Counted from the first letter of the stretch, positions 8,983 to 18,432 are shown. The stretch: 64,000 bases of DNA from JAFAXD01 sp963760435 (GCA_963760435.1 CAVXDE010000025.1:1-64000), one strand, 5' to 3'. Notes: generated from the sequence alone by a model not told the origin. Program-made: numbers and translations.

Positions 8983-9408
8983 CTACATCGCTTTCTGCTG
9001 CGCGTAGAACGGCACCGACGTCGTGAACCCGCGGTAGGTCAGATAAAGCCCGATGATCAGGGTCACGCCGGTGTAGAGGTAGAACAGCTCCTCGTAGCGC
9101 AGGATATCGAACAATCGCACCGCCTCACCGGCCGGAAGCAGGATCAGCAGCACGCCGCGGATCAGGATCCACCAGCCGATCAGCGTGATCAGGATCGGGA
9201 CCACCCCGCCGGACCAGACATTGTGACTGAGCACAATCGCAAGGCCGGCCAGCAATCCCATCATGCCGATGATCAGCAACAGCGGACGCTCGTGCACCAG
9301 CGCCACGATCGCCGAAACACTGGATTCCTTGTCGGCCAGCAGCGCCAGCGACAGGATCAAAGCAAACAATCCGATCAGTCTACTCAGGAACATCGTCCGT
9401 GTTGTCAT
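8983..9408 (-). CDS. Small four-helix membrane protein, unknown function
   Basis: A 141-residue protein with four evident hydrophobic segments (for example LIGLFALILSLALLA and IGMMGLLAGLAIVLSH), joined by short loops. I do not recognise a characterised family. The start is ATG 9408, with GGGAGG seven bases upstream. It overlaps the 3' end of the CDGSH gene by 29 bases and so probably belongs to the VOC-CDGSH-membrane operon read leftwards from about 10.2 kb. Confidence 0.65.
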   Translation of the reverse strand: MTTRTMFLSRLIGLFALILSLALLADKESSVSAIVALVHERPLLLIIGMMGLLAGLAIVLSHNVWSGGVVPILITLIGWWILIRGVLLILLPAGEAVRLFDILRYEELFYLYTGVTLIIGLYLTYRGFTTSVPFYAQQKAM

Positions 9409-9660
9409 CGTCAACCTCCCGCAAGCGTTTGTGTGCGCCGTCACAACGCGGCGCTTTGGTCGAAAGTTTGCAGCCACAGAGCCCCATATTGCCGGTGTTG
9501 GCCGGCATGTAGGCGACCGGGCCAAAGCCGGTGCCCGCGTGGCTCCCGTCGCAAAACGGCTGCTGTTTGCTCTGCCCGCAAGCGCACCAGAAATAGGTCT
9601 TCCCTGCATCCACGTGCACGAAGATACGGACCTTTGCGAGCGATCTATTGGCAGCGACAT
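9380..9660 (-). CDS. Dual CDGSH iron-sulfur domain protein, probable N-terminal frameshift
   Basis: The body holds two CDGSH-type motifs, CACGQSKQQPFCDGSH and CGCKLSTKAPRCDGAH, each expected to bind a 2Fe-2S cluster through three Cys and one His. Such proteins act in redox or iron-sulfur handling. No good in-frame start exists. An ATG at 9660 (MSLPIDRSQ) with AGCAGG upstream is one frame away, so a one-base indel near 9627-9650 probably joins it to KVRIFVHVDAGKTYFW. It sits directly after the VOC gene and overlaps the next membrane gene. Confidence 0.7.
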
Positions 9661-9677
9661 CGTGATACCTGCTTGCT

Positions 9678-10226
9678 TCAGCCCGGCACGCTCTCCGCAA
9701 ATTCCGTCTCGTGCACCCATGCGGCCTGTCGTGGTGGCCGCTTGGTTCGCTCCCACTCATCCAGCATCGCTGGCGCCACGTTCTTGAGTCGCCGCATTTG
9801 TTCCGGCGTCGCGGTCACAGCCGTCAATTCCAAGCGATTGCCGCTCGGGTCGAAGAAGTAGATCGACTTGAACACGCCGTGATCGGTCGGACCGAGGACA
9901 TCCAGTCCGGCAGCCTCGGCGCGCGATTTGGCTTCGCTCAGCGTCGCCTCGTCCTTGACCCGGAACGAGATGTGCTGAACCCACTCCGGCGTATTCGGAT
10001 CCCGGCCCATCGGGGGCGAATTGGGCAGTTCGAAGAAGGCAAGGATGTTGCCGTTGCCGGCGTCCAGAAACACATGCATGTAGGGATCCGGCGCCTTGGT
10101 CGACGGCGCGCGATCCTCCGCCATCGCCATGATGAAATCCATGTTGAGGACGTTGCGGTAGAACTCAACAGTCTCCTTCGCGTTGCGACAACGATAGGCG
10201 ACGTGATGTATCTGCTCGACCTTCAC
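9678..10226 (-). CDS. VOC (glyoxalase/extradiol-fold) protein
   Basis: A 182-residue vicinal-oxygen-chelate protein. It starts VEQIHHVAYRC (first metal His), has EWVQHISFRV (second His), and ends its second module with YFFDPSGNRLEL (Glu ligand). These positions match glyoxalase I or type I extradiol folds; the substrate is unknown. GTG 10226 is chosen because AAGGAGG lies 6 bases before it; an ATG seven codons upstream has no ribosome site. It is first in a leftward operon with the CDGSH and membrane genes. A FixK-type box lies about 97 bases upstream. Confidence 0.75.
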   Translation of the reverse strand: MKVEQIHHVAYRCRNAKETVEFYRNVLNMDFIMAMAEDRAPSTKAPDPYMHVFLDAGNGNILAFFELPNSPPMGRDPNTPEWVQHISFRVKDEATLSEAKSRAEAAGLDVLGPTDHGVFKSIYFFDPSGNRLELTAVTATPEQMRRLKNVAPAMLDEWERTKRPPRQAAWVHETEFAESVPG

Positions 10227-10316
10227 GGCATCCCTCCTTCGCGTCATACTGAAATTTCCTCTGTTTCTTGAAACAAATTGCGATTTGCAACAGACGGCCG
10301 CGCTCCCAACGCCGCT

Positions 10317-10330
10317 TTGATTCAGATCAA
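10317..10330. promoter_or_regulatory. FixK/FNR-type box (VOC side of divergent region)
   Basis: TTGATTCAGATCAA, a perfect TTGAT-N4-ATCAA site. It lies in the 309-base gap between the VOC gene and the HpaB-like gene, about 97 bases from the VOC start, so it probably serves the leftward operon. Confidence 0.65.
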
Positions 10331-10465
10331 AGACAAGCTCTCAGCAGCGGACGCTTCCACGCCGCCGAATGATGCGAAAAAATCCCACAAACACTCCGTC
10401 GTAGAGGGCATTTCGGAGTCGCCGCGGCCCTCCAAGCCATTCCCTGCAGTCAGAGCAGCTAGGCT

Positions 10466-10479
10466 TTGACCTAAGTCAA
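10466..10479. promoter_or_regulatory. FixK-like box (HpaB side of divergent region)
   Basis: TTGACCTAAGTCAA, part of a longer perfect inverted repeat (CTTTGAC-N4-GTCAAAG). It is a TTGAC variant of the FixK box, centred about 63 bases before the TTG start at 10536. The rest of the 10227-10535 gap shows nothing else I can name. Confidence 0.6.
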
Positions 10480-10535
10480 AGGCGCACGGCGGTCGCCCCT
10501 GTTCCCCTTGTGCATATCAACCGGGGAGGCAAACG

Positions 10536-12069
10536 TTGAGTACAGCCACAGCGCTCAAGACAGAACCCGCCCACGCTATGGGCGCGATGACCGGCCGGCG
10601 TTACATCGAAAGCCTGCGCGACGGCCGCGAGGTGTGGATCGACGGCGAACAGGTGCGCGACGTCACGGTTCACCCGGCGTTCAAGCTGATGATCGGCGCC
10701 CTGGCGCGGGTCTACGACCTGCAGAACAGCCCGCGCTATCGCGACGAGATGACCTTCCTGGAGCCGGAATCGGGCGTGCGCACCAGCGTCTCCTGGCTGC
10801 TGCCGCAGTCGGCCGCCGACCTCAAGCGCAAGCGCCGCAACAGCGAGCTGTGGAACGAGCTCGACCTGGGGCCAGCTCGGCCGCAGCCCCGATATCCTCG
10901 CGCCCTACATCATCTCGGCGCTGCACCTGAAGGATGAATTCAGCAAGGTGAAGCATCCGAAGTGCGACTTCGGCGAGAACCTGGAGAACTACTACAAATA
11001 CTGCATGCGCAACGACCTCTTCCTCACCCACGCGCTGGGCGACCCGCAGGTCGACCGCAGCGAGCAGCCGCAGAACGTGCAGCGCGGCGTGCAGGAAGAC
11101 ACGCAGGTTTCCTTGCACGTGGTGGAGGAAACCGCCGACGGCGTCATCGTCACCGGCGGCAAGCAGCTCTCGACCGCCGCCGTGCACAGCCAGGAATGCT
11201 ACGTCTCGCTCTCGGCAACGTTCGCCAACCGCAACGATCCAAATTGCGTGCTCGCTTTCGCGATTCCGACCAACTCGCCGGGCTTGACGATCCTGGCGCG
11301 CGAACCGGTGTCGCGCTGGTTCGGCAGCTGGGGCCATCCGCTGCAGATGCTCGACGAGCAGGACTGCATGCTGTTCTTCGACCGCGTGCTGGTGCCGTGG
11401 GACCGGTTGTTCATGCTCTATGACCCGAGCCCCATGATCAAGATGTTGGGCGCCGCCGGCGGCAGCGTGAACTTCAATTTCCTTGGCTGGGCGAACCTCT
11501 GCCGCGTGTATTTCCGCATGCGCCTGATGACCGCGGTCGCCACCATGGTGGCGCAGGCGATCGGCGTCATCGAATATCGCGAGGTCGCCGCCAAGCTCGG
11601 CGAGATGGTGACCTATTGCGAGGTCTGGCGCCACGCCATGGAGGGTGTCGAGCACGATGCCGGCCCCTCGCCGACCGGCCAATGGAGCCTCGGACCGGGG
11701 CGCGGCCTGCACATCTGGTTCGCGCAGACCTCCGGCCGCATGGTCGAGCTGATGCGGGAAATCTGCGGCTCCGGCATCATCATGCAGCCGAGCGAGCGCG
11801 ACCTCGCCAACCCGAAGCTGCGCAAATACCTGGACCGCTACATGCGCGGCAAGGACGTCGACGTCGAGTACAAGTCGCGGCTGTTCCGCCTCGCCCATGA
11901 TCTTGCCGCGTCCTCGTTCGGCATGCGCCAGGACATCTACGAGTACTGGCACGGCGGCGATCCCAACCGGAATCGGATCAACCTGATGCGCAGCTATGAC
12001 CAGCGCGCCATGATGGATCAGATTCGCGATTTGCTGAAACAGCCGCTGCCGCACGGTGAGGTGCAATGA
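10536..12069 (+). CDS. 4-hydroxyphenylacetate 3-hydroxylase family monooxygenase (HpaB-like), frameshifted
   Basis: About 510 residues of an FADH2-dependent phenol ortho-hydroxylase. The N-terminal part has TGRRYIESLRDGREVWIDGE, and later come SWGHPLQMLDEQDCMLFFDRVLVPWDRLF and a C-terminal acyl-CoA-dehydrogenase-like domain. Members turn phenols into catechols using FADH2 from a partner reductase, which is not encoded nearby. The TTG at 10536 follows GGGGAGG. An extra G in the run 10868-10871 splits the gene; deleting it joins LWNELDLG to QLGRSPDILAPYII. The LigB-type dioxygenase downstream could cleave the resulting catechol. Confidence 0.8.
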
Positions 12070-12083
12070 CGGCACGGCGTCGG

Positions 12084-12230
12084 GTGGGCATCGGCCATGC
12101 TCGGCGGAGCCGTTGCCTTCGACATACGTGGGCGCGATGCCCACACTGTCGAGCGCCTACAGCGTGGACATTGCGCCCCGCAACACCGAGCCAAACAACA
12201 AGTTCGGTGGAGCGCAATGCCCACCCTACG
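12084..12230. repeat. GTGGGCA/TGCCCAC inverted repeat cluster
   Basis: The gap between the hydroxylase and the LigB dioxygenase holds several GTGGGCA and TGCCCAC half-sites in opposing orientation, ending CAATGCCCACCCTAC. It looks like a degenerate interspersed repeat and not a gene. The two flanking genes are probably still one transcription unit. Confidence 0.55.
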
Positions 12231-12268
12231 GATCGTCGTTTCGGATCAAGGCAGAGTGAGGACTACAC

Positions 12269-13297
12269 ATGGCTGAAATCGTTTTTGGCATCGGCTGCTC
12301 GCACAGCCCGCTGCTTGCGACCAAACCCGAGGACTGGGATCTGCGCGCGCAGGATGACCGCAAGAACCCGGCGCATCCGTTTCGCGGCAAGGTCTACAGC
12401 TTCCAGGAGCTCGAGCAGCTGCGCAAGGCCGAGAACCTGACCGAGCAGATCAAGATGGATGTGCGGCGCCAGCGCGACGCTCGCAACCAGGAGCGGCTCG
12501 CCCAGTTGAGCCAGAAGATCAAGTCGGCAAAGCTCGACGTGCTGGTGGTGTTCGGCGACGACCAACACGAGGTGCTGCTGAACGACAACATGCCGGCCTT
12601 CATGGTGTTCACCGGCAAGGACGTCCCGTTCAAGCCGACCTCGCAGGAACGCCTCTCGGCCATGTCGGAGGGTGTGCGGGTCGCCAACTGGGCGCGGGTG
12701 CCGGAGCGCGAGATGACCCTGCGCGGCGCGCCGGAGCTCGCCAGCCACGTGGTGAAGGCCGCCGTCGGGGACGGCTTCGACGTCGCAGTCTCCGAGCGTT
12801 TCCTTGATCGCGAGAAAGCCGAGAGCGGCATCGGCCACGCGTTTGGCTTCTACTATCATCGGCTGATGAACGACCTGGTCGACATGCCGAAACTTCAGAC
12901 CTTGCCGATCCTGATCAACACGTTCTTCCCGCCCAACCAGCCGCCCGTGCGGCGCGTGCTGGAGTTTGGCCGTGCCGTCGGGCGGGCGATCCGCTCCTGG
13001 CCTACAAATGCCCGCGTCGGCATCGCCGCGTCCGGCGGTTTCAGCCATTTCGTGATCGACGAGGAACTGGACAGTCGACTGCTGAAGGCGATCGAGCAGC
13101 GCGACTTTGCGACACTCCTGGCCGAACCAGAGACGCACTATCAATCCGGCACCTCGGAGATCAAGAACTGGATCGCGGCCGCGGGCGCGCTCGACGGCAC
13201 GCATCTGCAATTCGAGCTGGTCGACTACGTGCCGTGCTATCGCTCGACGGCCGGCACCGGCAACGCCATGGCGTTCGGGCTTTGGCAGGCGGCGTGA
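12269..13297 (+). CDS. LigB-type class III extradiol ring-cleavage dioxygenase
   Basis: A 342-residue protein of the LigB family. Candidate metal-site residues are in IGCSHSPLL and GDDQHEVL, and the conserved GGFSHFVIDEEL provides a catalytic His. Members cleave catecholic rings (protocatechuate, gallate, 2,3-dihydroxyphenylpropionate) next to the hydroxyls with Fe(II) and O2. The ATG at 12269 follows GAGGAC. Its position after the HpaB-like hydroxylase suggests hydroxylation followed by ring opening of one phenolic substrate. The substrate cannot be fixed from sequence. Confidence 0.8.
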   Translation: MAEIVFGIGCSHSPLLATKPEDWDLRAQDDRKNPAHPFRGKVYSFQELEQLRKAENLTEQIKMDVRRQRDARNQERLAQLSQKIKSAKLDVLVVFGDDQHEVLLNDNMPAFMVFTGKDVPFKPTSQERLSAMSEGVRVANWARVPEREMTLRGAPELASHVVKAAVGDGFDVAVSERFLDREKAESGIGHAFGFYYHRLMNDLVDMPKLQTLPILINTFFPPNQPPVRRVLEFGRAVGRAIRSWPTNARVGIAASGGFSHFVIDEELDSRLLKAIEQRDFATLLAEPETHYQSGTSEIKNWIAAAGALDGTHLQFELVDYVPCYRSTAGTGNAMAFGLWQAA

Positions 13298-13324
13298 GTG
13301 AGCGATGACGGAGCTGGGCGCCTT

Positions 13325-13470
13325 ACCTCTCCCCGCTTGCGGGGAGAGGTCGACTTTCGAGCGCAGCGAAGAAAGTCGGGTGAGGGGGCGCTTCCACAAG
13401 CTCAGACCGTGAGGAGAGCCCCCTCACCCGGCGCTTCGCGCCGAGCCTCTCCCCGCAAGCGGGGAGAGGT
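13325..13470. repeat. Long palindromic repeat with two CTCTCCCCGC hairpins
   Basis: Two hairpins of the ACCTCTCCCCGC family (13325-13350 and 13445-13470) bracket a region with complementary GTGAGGGGGCGC-like segments, forming a 146-base imperfect palindrome. It lies between the dioxygenase stop and the convergent small secreted gene. Confidence 0.7.
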
Positions 13471-13492
13471 GAACAAGGCGATGCTCCCTCAA

Positions 13493-13727
13493 TCACCGCC
13501 ACCGCCGGTAATACCGATAAGGCCGATACGTAGCGCGGATAGTACGCGTAGGGGCCGGTCTTTATGTTGTAGGTCTTGTTCCAGACGCGCTGCGAGTAGA
13601 CGTTGGGACCGAGTTTCTGTTGCTGGTTCATCGTCGCGTCGGGGTCGCTGGTGATGTCGAATGCGTACGCGCACGACGATGCGGCCAGGAACACGCCCGC
13701 CACGGCGATGGAAAGCATACTCTTCAT
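13493..13727 (-). pseudogene. Small secreted protein A, tandem paralogue, frameshifted
   Basis: A protein of about 77 residues with a signal peptide (MKSMLSIAVAGVFLAASSCAYA) and then DITSDPDATMNQQQKLGPN. Near 13535 the frame shifts by one; the shifted frame ends in a Tyr/Arg-rich tail (YRPYRYYRRWR) with a stop at 13493. The same tail type is seen in the tandem neighbour, so this is likely the true C-terminus. Function unknown; probably periplasmic or exported. Confidence 0.55.
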
Positions 13728-13793
13728 GTCTGTCGCCTCTGGTTGCTGTGCGACATCTTAGTAGGTCCCCTTACCGGCCGCTAGGCGCCGGTC

Positions 13794-14020
13794 TCAGCGC
13801 CAGTGCCGGTAGTGCCGATAGTAGCGGTGGCGCGGATAGTACGCGTAGGCGCCGCGCGTGGTGTAGATCCGGTTTCCGACGCGGCGCGAGTGGCGTTGGG
13901 ACCGAGTTTCTGCTGCTGGGTCATGGTCGCGTCGGGGTCGCTGGTGATGTCCAACGCGTACGCATAGGACGATGCGGCCAGGAACAGGCCCGCCGCGGCG
14001 ATGAGAAGCATGCTCTTCAT
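13794..14020 (-). pseudogene. Small secreted protein B, tandem paralogue, frameshifted
   Basis: Closely related to the gene at 13493: the same signal peptide, then DITSDPDATMTQQQKLGPN. A one-base loss just after LGPN (about 13896) breaks the frame. In the restored frame it continues HSRRVGNRIYTTRGAYAYYP and ends RHYRHWR at a TGA at 13794. Both copies keep similar ends, which argues that each was coding until recently or that the indels are sequence errors. Confidence 0.55.
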
Positions 14021-14085
14021 GGGTGTCGCCTCTGGTTTGCTCTACAACTCATAACGGCGGCGTGAACCTGCGGTTCCGGCGCCCC

Positions 14086-15982
14086 TCAGATCCGCCAATC
14101 CGAGCCGGGCGGCTTGCTCCGGCCATGCTCCCAGATCTCATCCATGGTGATCTCGTTGGCGCCGCGGAAGCGCGGCGGCTCCGCTTTCGGCTTGCCCTTG
14201 ATCATGATGTCCAGCAATTGCCCGATCAGGCTCAGCGCATCGACCTGGTCATCGTTGCGCCCGTGCGGAAAGTGCAGCAGTTCATAGCGGAAAGAGGCGA
14301 CCCATTCTTCCCGCACCGCGGGAGGCTCGTCGGGGTCGGCATGCTCCGCGTTCAACGCGGGAGTGGTCGCACCAGCAGGTGCGGGCTGCGCGGCTCCCTC
14401 GTGGCGTAGCGCGAGCAGCGCCGGCGGGGCGTTGCTGAAGTCGCCGCGCACCACCGGCTCCCCTCCAAGCACGGCGCCGGTCGTGACCTGCGCCGAAACC
14501 GGCAGGTAAAGCCCGTCGAGCGCGATGCGGCCGCGGATCGATTGCGCGCGCGTCTCCTTGTTGCCGCGCGCCGGAAACGACCTGCGCGCCACATAGGCGC
14601 GGCGCTCGCGCAGGCGCTGCTCCAGGAACGGACCGATGCCAGCGCGGATCTGACCGGCCTCTTCGCCCCAGGCGATCGGTTTCCAGCGCTTGATCAGATC
14701 GCACAACACCTCGACCCAGACGTCGCTGGCGGTCTGGCCGCGCCAGAGATCGAGTACATAAAGGCGGCCGGCCGGATCAATGCCGATCACGATGTGCGCG
14801 GTGTAATCGCCGCGCCCTTCGGTCACCGCGTAGTCGGAGGCGCCATAGACGCTGAGCGTCTCGCGCGCCGGCATGACCGAGTAGGTCTTGAGCCACGCCG
14901 CTTCGAAGAAGATGCCGGTGTCGGGCGCGGGCTTTTGCTGATAGAGCGCCGACCAGGTGCGCGGGTTGCGCTCGAACTCCTCCCAGTGCGCAGGAGTGAA
15001 CCACTCCGGCCACAGATATTCGCCGATGGGCGGCCGAGCGGATCATCGGCGACGATCGCACTTCGCGGGCAGGCACACCACGTCCCACACCTTGCCGTCG
15101 CGGCATTGCAGCGCGCCGGATTCGCCCGCCCAGCGTTCGGGCAGAATGGACCCGGCGAGATCATCCTCATGCCAGCGCGTCTGGATCAGGATGATCCAAC
15201 CGCCCGGCAGCAAGCGGGTCTTCAGGTCGTCCTCGTAGGCCTCGCGCGTCTTCCGGCGGATCAGCTCGGAATCGGCGTCCTCGCGGCCTTTGACCGGATC
15301 GTCGATGATGAGCCCGCTGGCGCGGTTGCCGGTGACGCCGGCGTTGATGCCGGTCGCCATGTATTCGGACCCGTTGCTGAGCGCCCAACCGTCAGCCGCG
15401 CTCGCCTCCCGGCTCGGCGTCGTGTTGGAAAATGTCCTGATAGGTCTTGGAGCGCACGATCGCGCGCGCCCGCCGCCCGTGCTTGCGGGCCAGATCGGTG
15501 CCGTAGGCGGCGAGAATGATGCGGCAATCCCTCTGCCGCCCCATCAGGAACGTCGGCAGCACCACCGAGCAATAGGTCGATTTCGCCGAACCGGGCGGCA
15601 TCAGGATCATGGCACGCCCGCCCGGCGTCTCGACCACCCTCTGCACCGTCTCCAGCAACAGCCGATGATGCGGCGCCAGCGCGGTTTCGATGTTGGTGTA
15701 GAGCGGATCCTCCGTCTCCTCGGTCACCGGCCGGCCCGGCACGTCGATTGCGCAGGCGAAGTGAACAAGGCTCGCGCGGGCCTGCTCATACTCGGCCGCG
15801 GCGGGAAGGGGATCTTTGTCGCTTTCCGGGGGCTGCCTGCTCCCCGCAGCCGGCACAGCCTCGGCCCGCGATGGTTTCGACTTGTTGGCCGGCGGCGCAA
15901 GCAAGAGTTTGCGGTGCAACTCCTGCGCTGATGCGCGCGGGTAGCGGTTATCACCCCACCCGGGTTTTTGCTCTGAAACCAA
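14086..15982 (-). pseudogene. Phage terminase large subunit, broken by three frameshifts
   Basis: Conceptually about 631 residues. The N-terminal ATPase part has the Walker A-like MPPGSAKSTYCSV, then LSNGSEYMATGINAGVTG and LIIDDPVKG, and QTRWHEDDLAG. A C-terminal nuclease domain follows (YGASDYAVTEGRGDYTAH, with HGRNDDQVDALS near the end). Terminases package phage DNA. Start TTG 15982 is preceded by GGAGGAGG. Frame breaks occur near 15400, 15050 and 15028. No capsid, portal or small-subunit gene adjoins, so this is a prophage remnant; some breaks may be sequence errors. Confidence 0.75.
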
Positions 15983-16049
15983 GAAAACCTCCTCCAAGAC
16001 CTGGTGCGGGAATGGTGCTCATCCGCCATTGCGGTTTTGCTTAAGGGGC

Positions 16050-16088
16050 GTCAATATAATTGGTACTTGTATATTATTATAAATTGAC
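16050..16088. promoter_or_regulatory. AT-rich divergent promoter/operator with GTCAAT/ATTGAC inverted repeat
   Basis: The gap 15983-16145 between the divergent terminase and ATPase genes is strikingly AT-rich compared with its surroundings. It contains an imperfect inverted repeat, GTCAATATAAT facing ATTATAAATTGAC. A divergent phage-type promoter with an operator is the simplest reading; an origin-like role is also possible. Confidence 0.45.
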
Positions 16089-16145
16089 TATTCTTTATAT
16101 TATGCATTGTCCCTCAACATCGAACCTGCCTGTGAAAGGATTGCC

Positions 16146-17346
16146 ATGACGGATCAAACCGCAAAGCCGAATGCCGGCCCGAGGGTGTTGGGGACGCGCG
16201 TCAGCGAGCTCAAAACATGCCCGCTTGACTGGCTCTGGCCCGGCCGGATCGCTCGGGCCAAGCTGACCCTGATCGGCGGGCCGGCAGGAAGCGGGAAGTC
16301 CGTTCTGGCGACGCAGCTCGTCGCCGCAGTCACCACCGGCGGCGAGTGGCCGTGCCGGGAAGGCAAGGCGGAGCAAGGATTAGTTGTTCTGGTCTGCCCG
16401 CATGGCGACCCCGATATCATCGTCGCGCGCCTCAAGGCCGCGGGGGCAAACCTCGGCAATGTCCACCTTATTCACGAGGTGGAAGAGTCGGACGGGTCAC
16501 GTCCATTCAATATCGCAACCGATTTGCCGGTGCTCGACGCGACGATCCGGACGCTCGACCGCGTGCGGGCAATCATTGTCGACTCCATCAATCTTCCCGG
16601 CGGGAGCAGCGGGGCGGATGCCGCCCGTACAATGTTCGAAGCGTTCGCCACCCTGGCGAAAGGTCACGATATTCCGGTTGTGGTGGTCGGCCGGGCGCCG
16701 GGTTGGGAGAGTTCGGGCCGCAAGCTCGCGAGCTTCAGTCCGGCTGCCCTTGCCCCGGTACGGTCCGCCTTCGTCATCGAGATCGACCCAGCCGACGAGA
16801 CGCGGCGGCTCCTGCTGCAGGTCAAAAACGAGCTCGGGCCGGATGCCGCCACCTTGGGTTTCCGCATAGCCGCACATCCGCTCGAGGGGAGCCAGACCGC
16901 CGCCCGGATCGCGTTTGAACCACAGCATGACCCGGCGAGCGCCCGGCACGTTCTTCGCGCGGCAGGGCCGCGGCTTCGACAGCGCAAAGCACGAGGCGAT
17001 CGGCTTTCTCCGTGGCTTGTTCGGCGGCACGAGCGAGCTGACGATCCGGCACATCGAGAACGCGGCGCGCGGGATTGGGCTCGTCAAAGCAAGCCAAGGG
17101 CTCGCGCAATCCCGGGTTCTGCGCGACGCACGCATGGCCATGGGACTGATGGTCACGCGCGCCACGTCCGGCCCCGATTGGGTCTGGGCGAGGCCGGGTC
17201 GCGAGGAGACGGAGCAGGGACAGCTGGAAACCGAGGCGAAGCAACCTGCCGAGCAGACCATCCAGACGGCAGTCGTCGCGAGCCCATCTCTGCAACCGAA
17301 GAAGACATCGGGTTGGGAGCCAGTCCCGGCGAAGATTTCGTCTTAG
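16146..17346 (+). CDS. RepA/AAA_25-like RecA-fold ATPase, frameshifted
   Basis: About 399 residues. A RecA-fold ATPase domain has Walker A GGPAGSGKSVLATQL (residues about 46-60) and a Walker B-like AIIVDSINLPGG, as in the RepA/AAA_25 helicase-like ATPases of plasmids and phages. An extra C near 16945 splits the gene; the next frame continues GTFFARQGRGFDSAKHEAIG, with a helical C-terminal region, and stops at 17346. ATG 16146 follows AAAGGA. It is divergent from the terminase and probably belongs to the same mobile remnant. Confidence 0.6.
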
Positions 17347-17349
17347 GGC

Positions 17350-18276
17350 TCACGCCGGACGACGCGCGATCATCAGCAGGCCGCCGCCTTCGTCGGTGGT
17401 TGTTGGGACCCCGCGCAGCTTGAATGCGAGCTGTCCGCCGAGATAGCTGATCAGCGCGGCGGCATGCCACGACCACGCACCGTCGTAATGGATGTCGCGG
17501 CAGCGGATCGGCGAGCAACGCGCCATCCAGTAGATCAGCGCATCGTTCTCGCCCCATGGCACATGGTCGATGCTTTCGACGCTCGCGCCATGACGCTCCG
17601 CCAGGACCGCCAAGGCGTCGCGCGTCCACCACGTCAGATGATTTGGCGGCGCATTGAGCAGGAAATTGGGAATTCGCGTCAGCGCTGACGGAACGTGAGG
17701 AACGCCGATAACCAGCAGTCCGCCCGGGCGGGCTGCACGCATCATGTCGACGAAGAGCTCGGCCGGCGACGCCACATGTTCGATGACCTGGAAGGCGCAG
17801 ACAGCGTCGTATGTCCCGGCGTTGTCGATCAGGTGGTCTTGCAGCGTTTGATCGAGGACGCCTTCAACGTCGCTGTCGCGCGCGAAATTCGGATCAAGAC
17901 CGACATAGTGGGCTCGTTTAACGACGCTGCGGAAACTCGCGAAACCGCAGCCGACGTCAAGCACGCGATCGCCCGGTGCGATCCAGCGCGCGGCAAGCTC
18001 AAACTCGGTCCGGATCGAATCTCGCGACAAAAGATTGCGTTTGACCAGACGCGCATGGAATTTCGAATAGAACTCGTGATCCCCTTCCAGCATCGGGTCG
18101 AAGAAATAAAGTCCGGTCGGCGATTCCCACAATCCGAGGCGTTTGGTCTCGCCGAAACTCGCCCGCGCCGGTGTGCCAAAGACGTACTTCCAACCGGTAA
18201 TGAGATCTTCGGCATCAAGCCACTGCACGTTGCGGACGGCCGGCTCGCCGGTGATGGGGCATTTCGGATTGGCCAT
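17350..18276 (-). CDS. Class I SAM-dependent methyltransferase
   Basis: A 308-residue methyltransferase of the type 11/23 group. The SAM-binding motif I is RVLDVGCGFASF, followed by the acidic YVGLDPNF, and the motif near VCAFQVIEHV precedes RPGGLLVIGVPHVP. An N-terminal segment with CPITGEP may form a small metal knuckle. Such proteins are common in sugar and O-antigen modification. The ATG at 18276 was preferred to one six codons upstream. Its stop lies 3 bases from the convergent ATPase stop. Confidence 0.75.
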   Translation of the reverse strand: MANPKCPITGEPAVRNVQWLDAEDLITGWKYVFGTPARASFGETKRLGLWESPTGLYFFDPMLEGDHEFYSKFHARLVKRNLLSRDSIRTEFELAARWIAPGDRVLDVGCGFASFRSVVKRAHYVGLDPNFARDSDVEGVLDQTLQDHLIDNAGTYDAVCAFQVIEHVASPAELFVDMMRAARPGGLLVIGVPHVPSALTRIPNFLLNAPPNHLTWWTRDALAVLAERHGASVESIDHVPWGENDALIYWMARCSPIRCRDIHYDGAWSWHAAALISYLGGQLAFKLRGVPTTTDEGGGLLMIARRPA

Positions 18277-18360
18277 GCAGGACGTTGTTTCCAAGGCTCG
18301 TGTCAGGGAGGCCGCCCTGTATCACGAACTTCGGAGACAGGCACTAGAGCCCTTTGTCTG

Positions 18361-18432
18361 AGCGTGTCCTTTTCGCAAAACCGGTGCCCACCCCGCATCA
18401 AGTGCGGGGCAGGCTTTTTGCGGGACACGCTC
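18361..18432. repeat. Inverted repeat AGCGTGTCC/GGACACGCT
   Basis: A 72-base palindromic element of the Rhizobiales intergenic type, containing an inner hairpin CCCCGCATCAAGTGCGGGG. It lies between the MFS gene and the methyltransferase. Confidence 0.7.

Noticed and set aside
10822..12144. 440-residue minus-strand open frame
   Set aside because: Antisense to the HpaB-like hydroxylase; His/Arg-rich composition typical of a shadow frame in high-GC DNA.
18361..18432. Rho-independent terminator after the MFS gene
   Set aside because: The palindrome matches a Rhizobiales interspersed repeat and lacks a T-run in the correct place for the MFS transcript.
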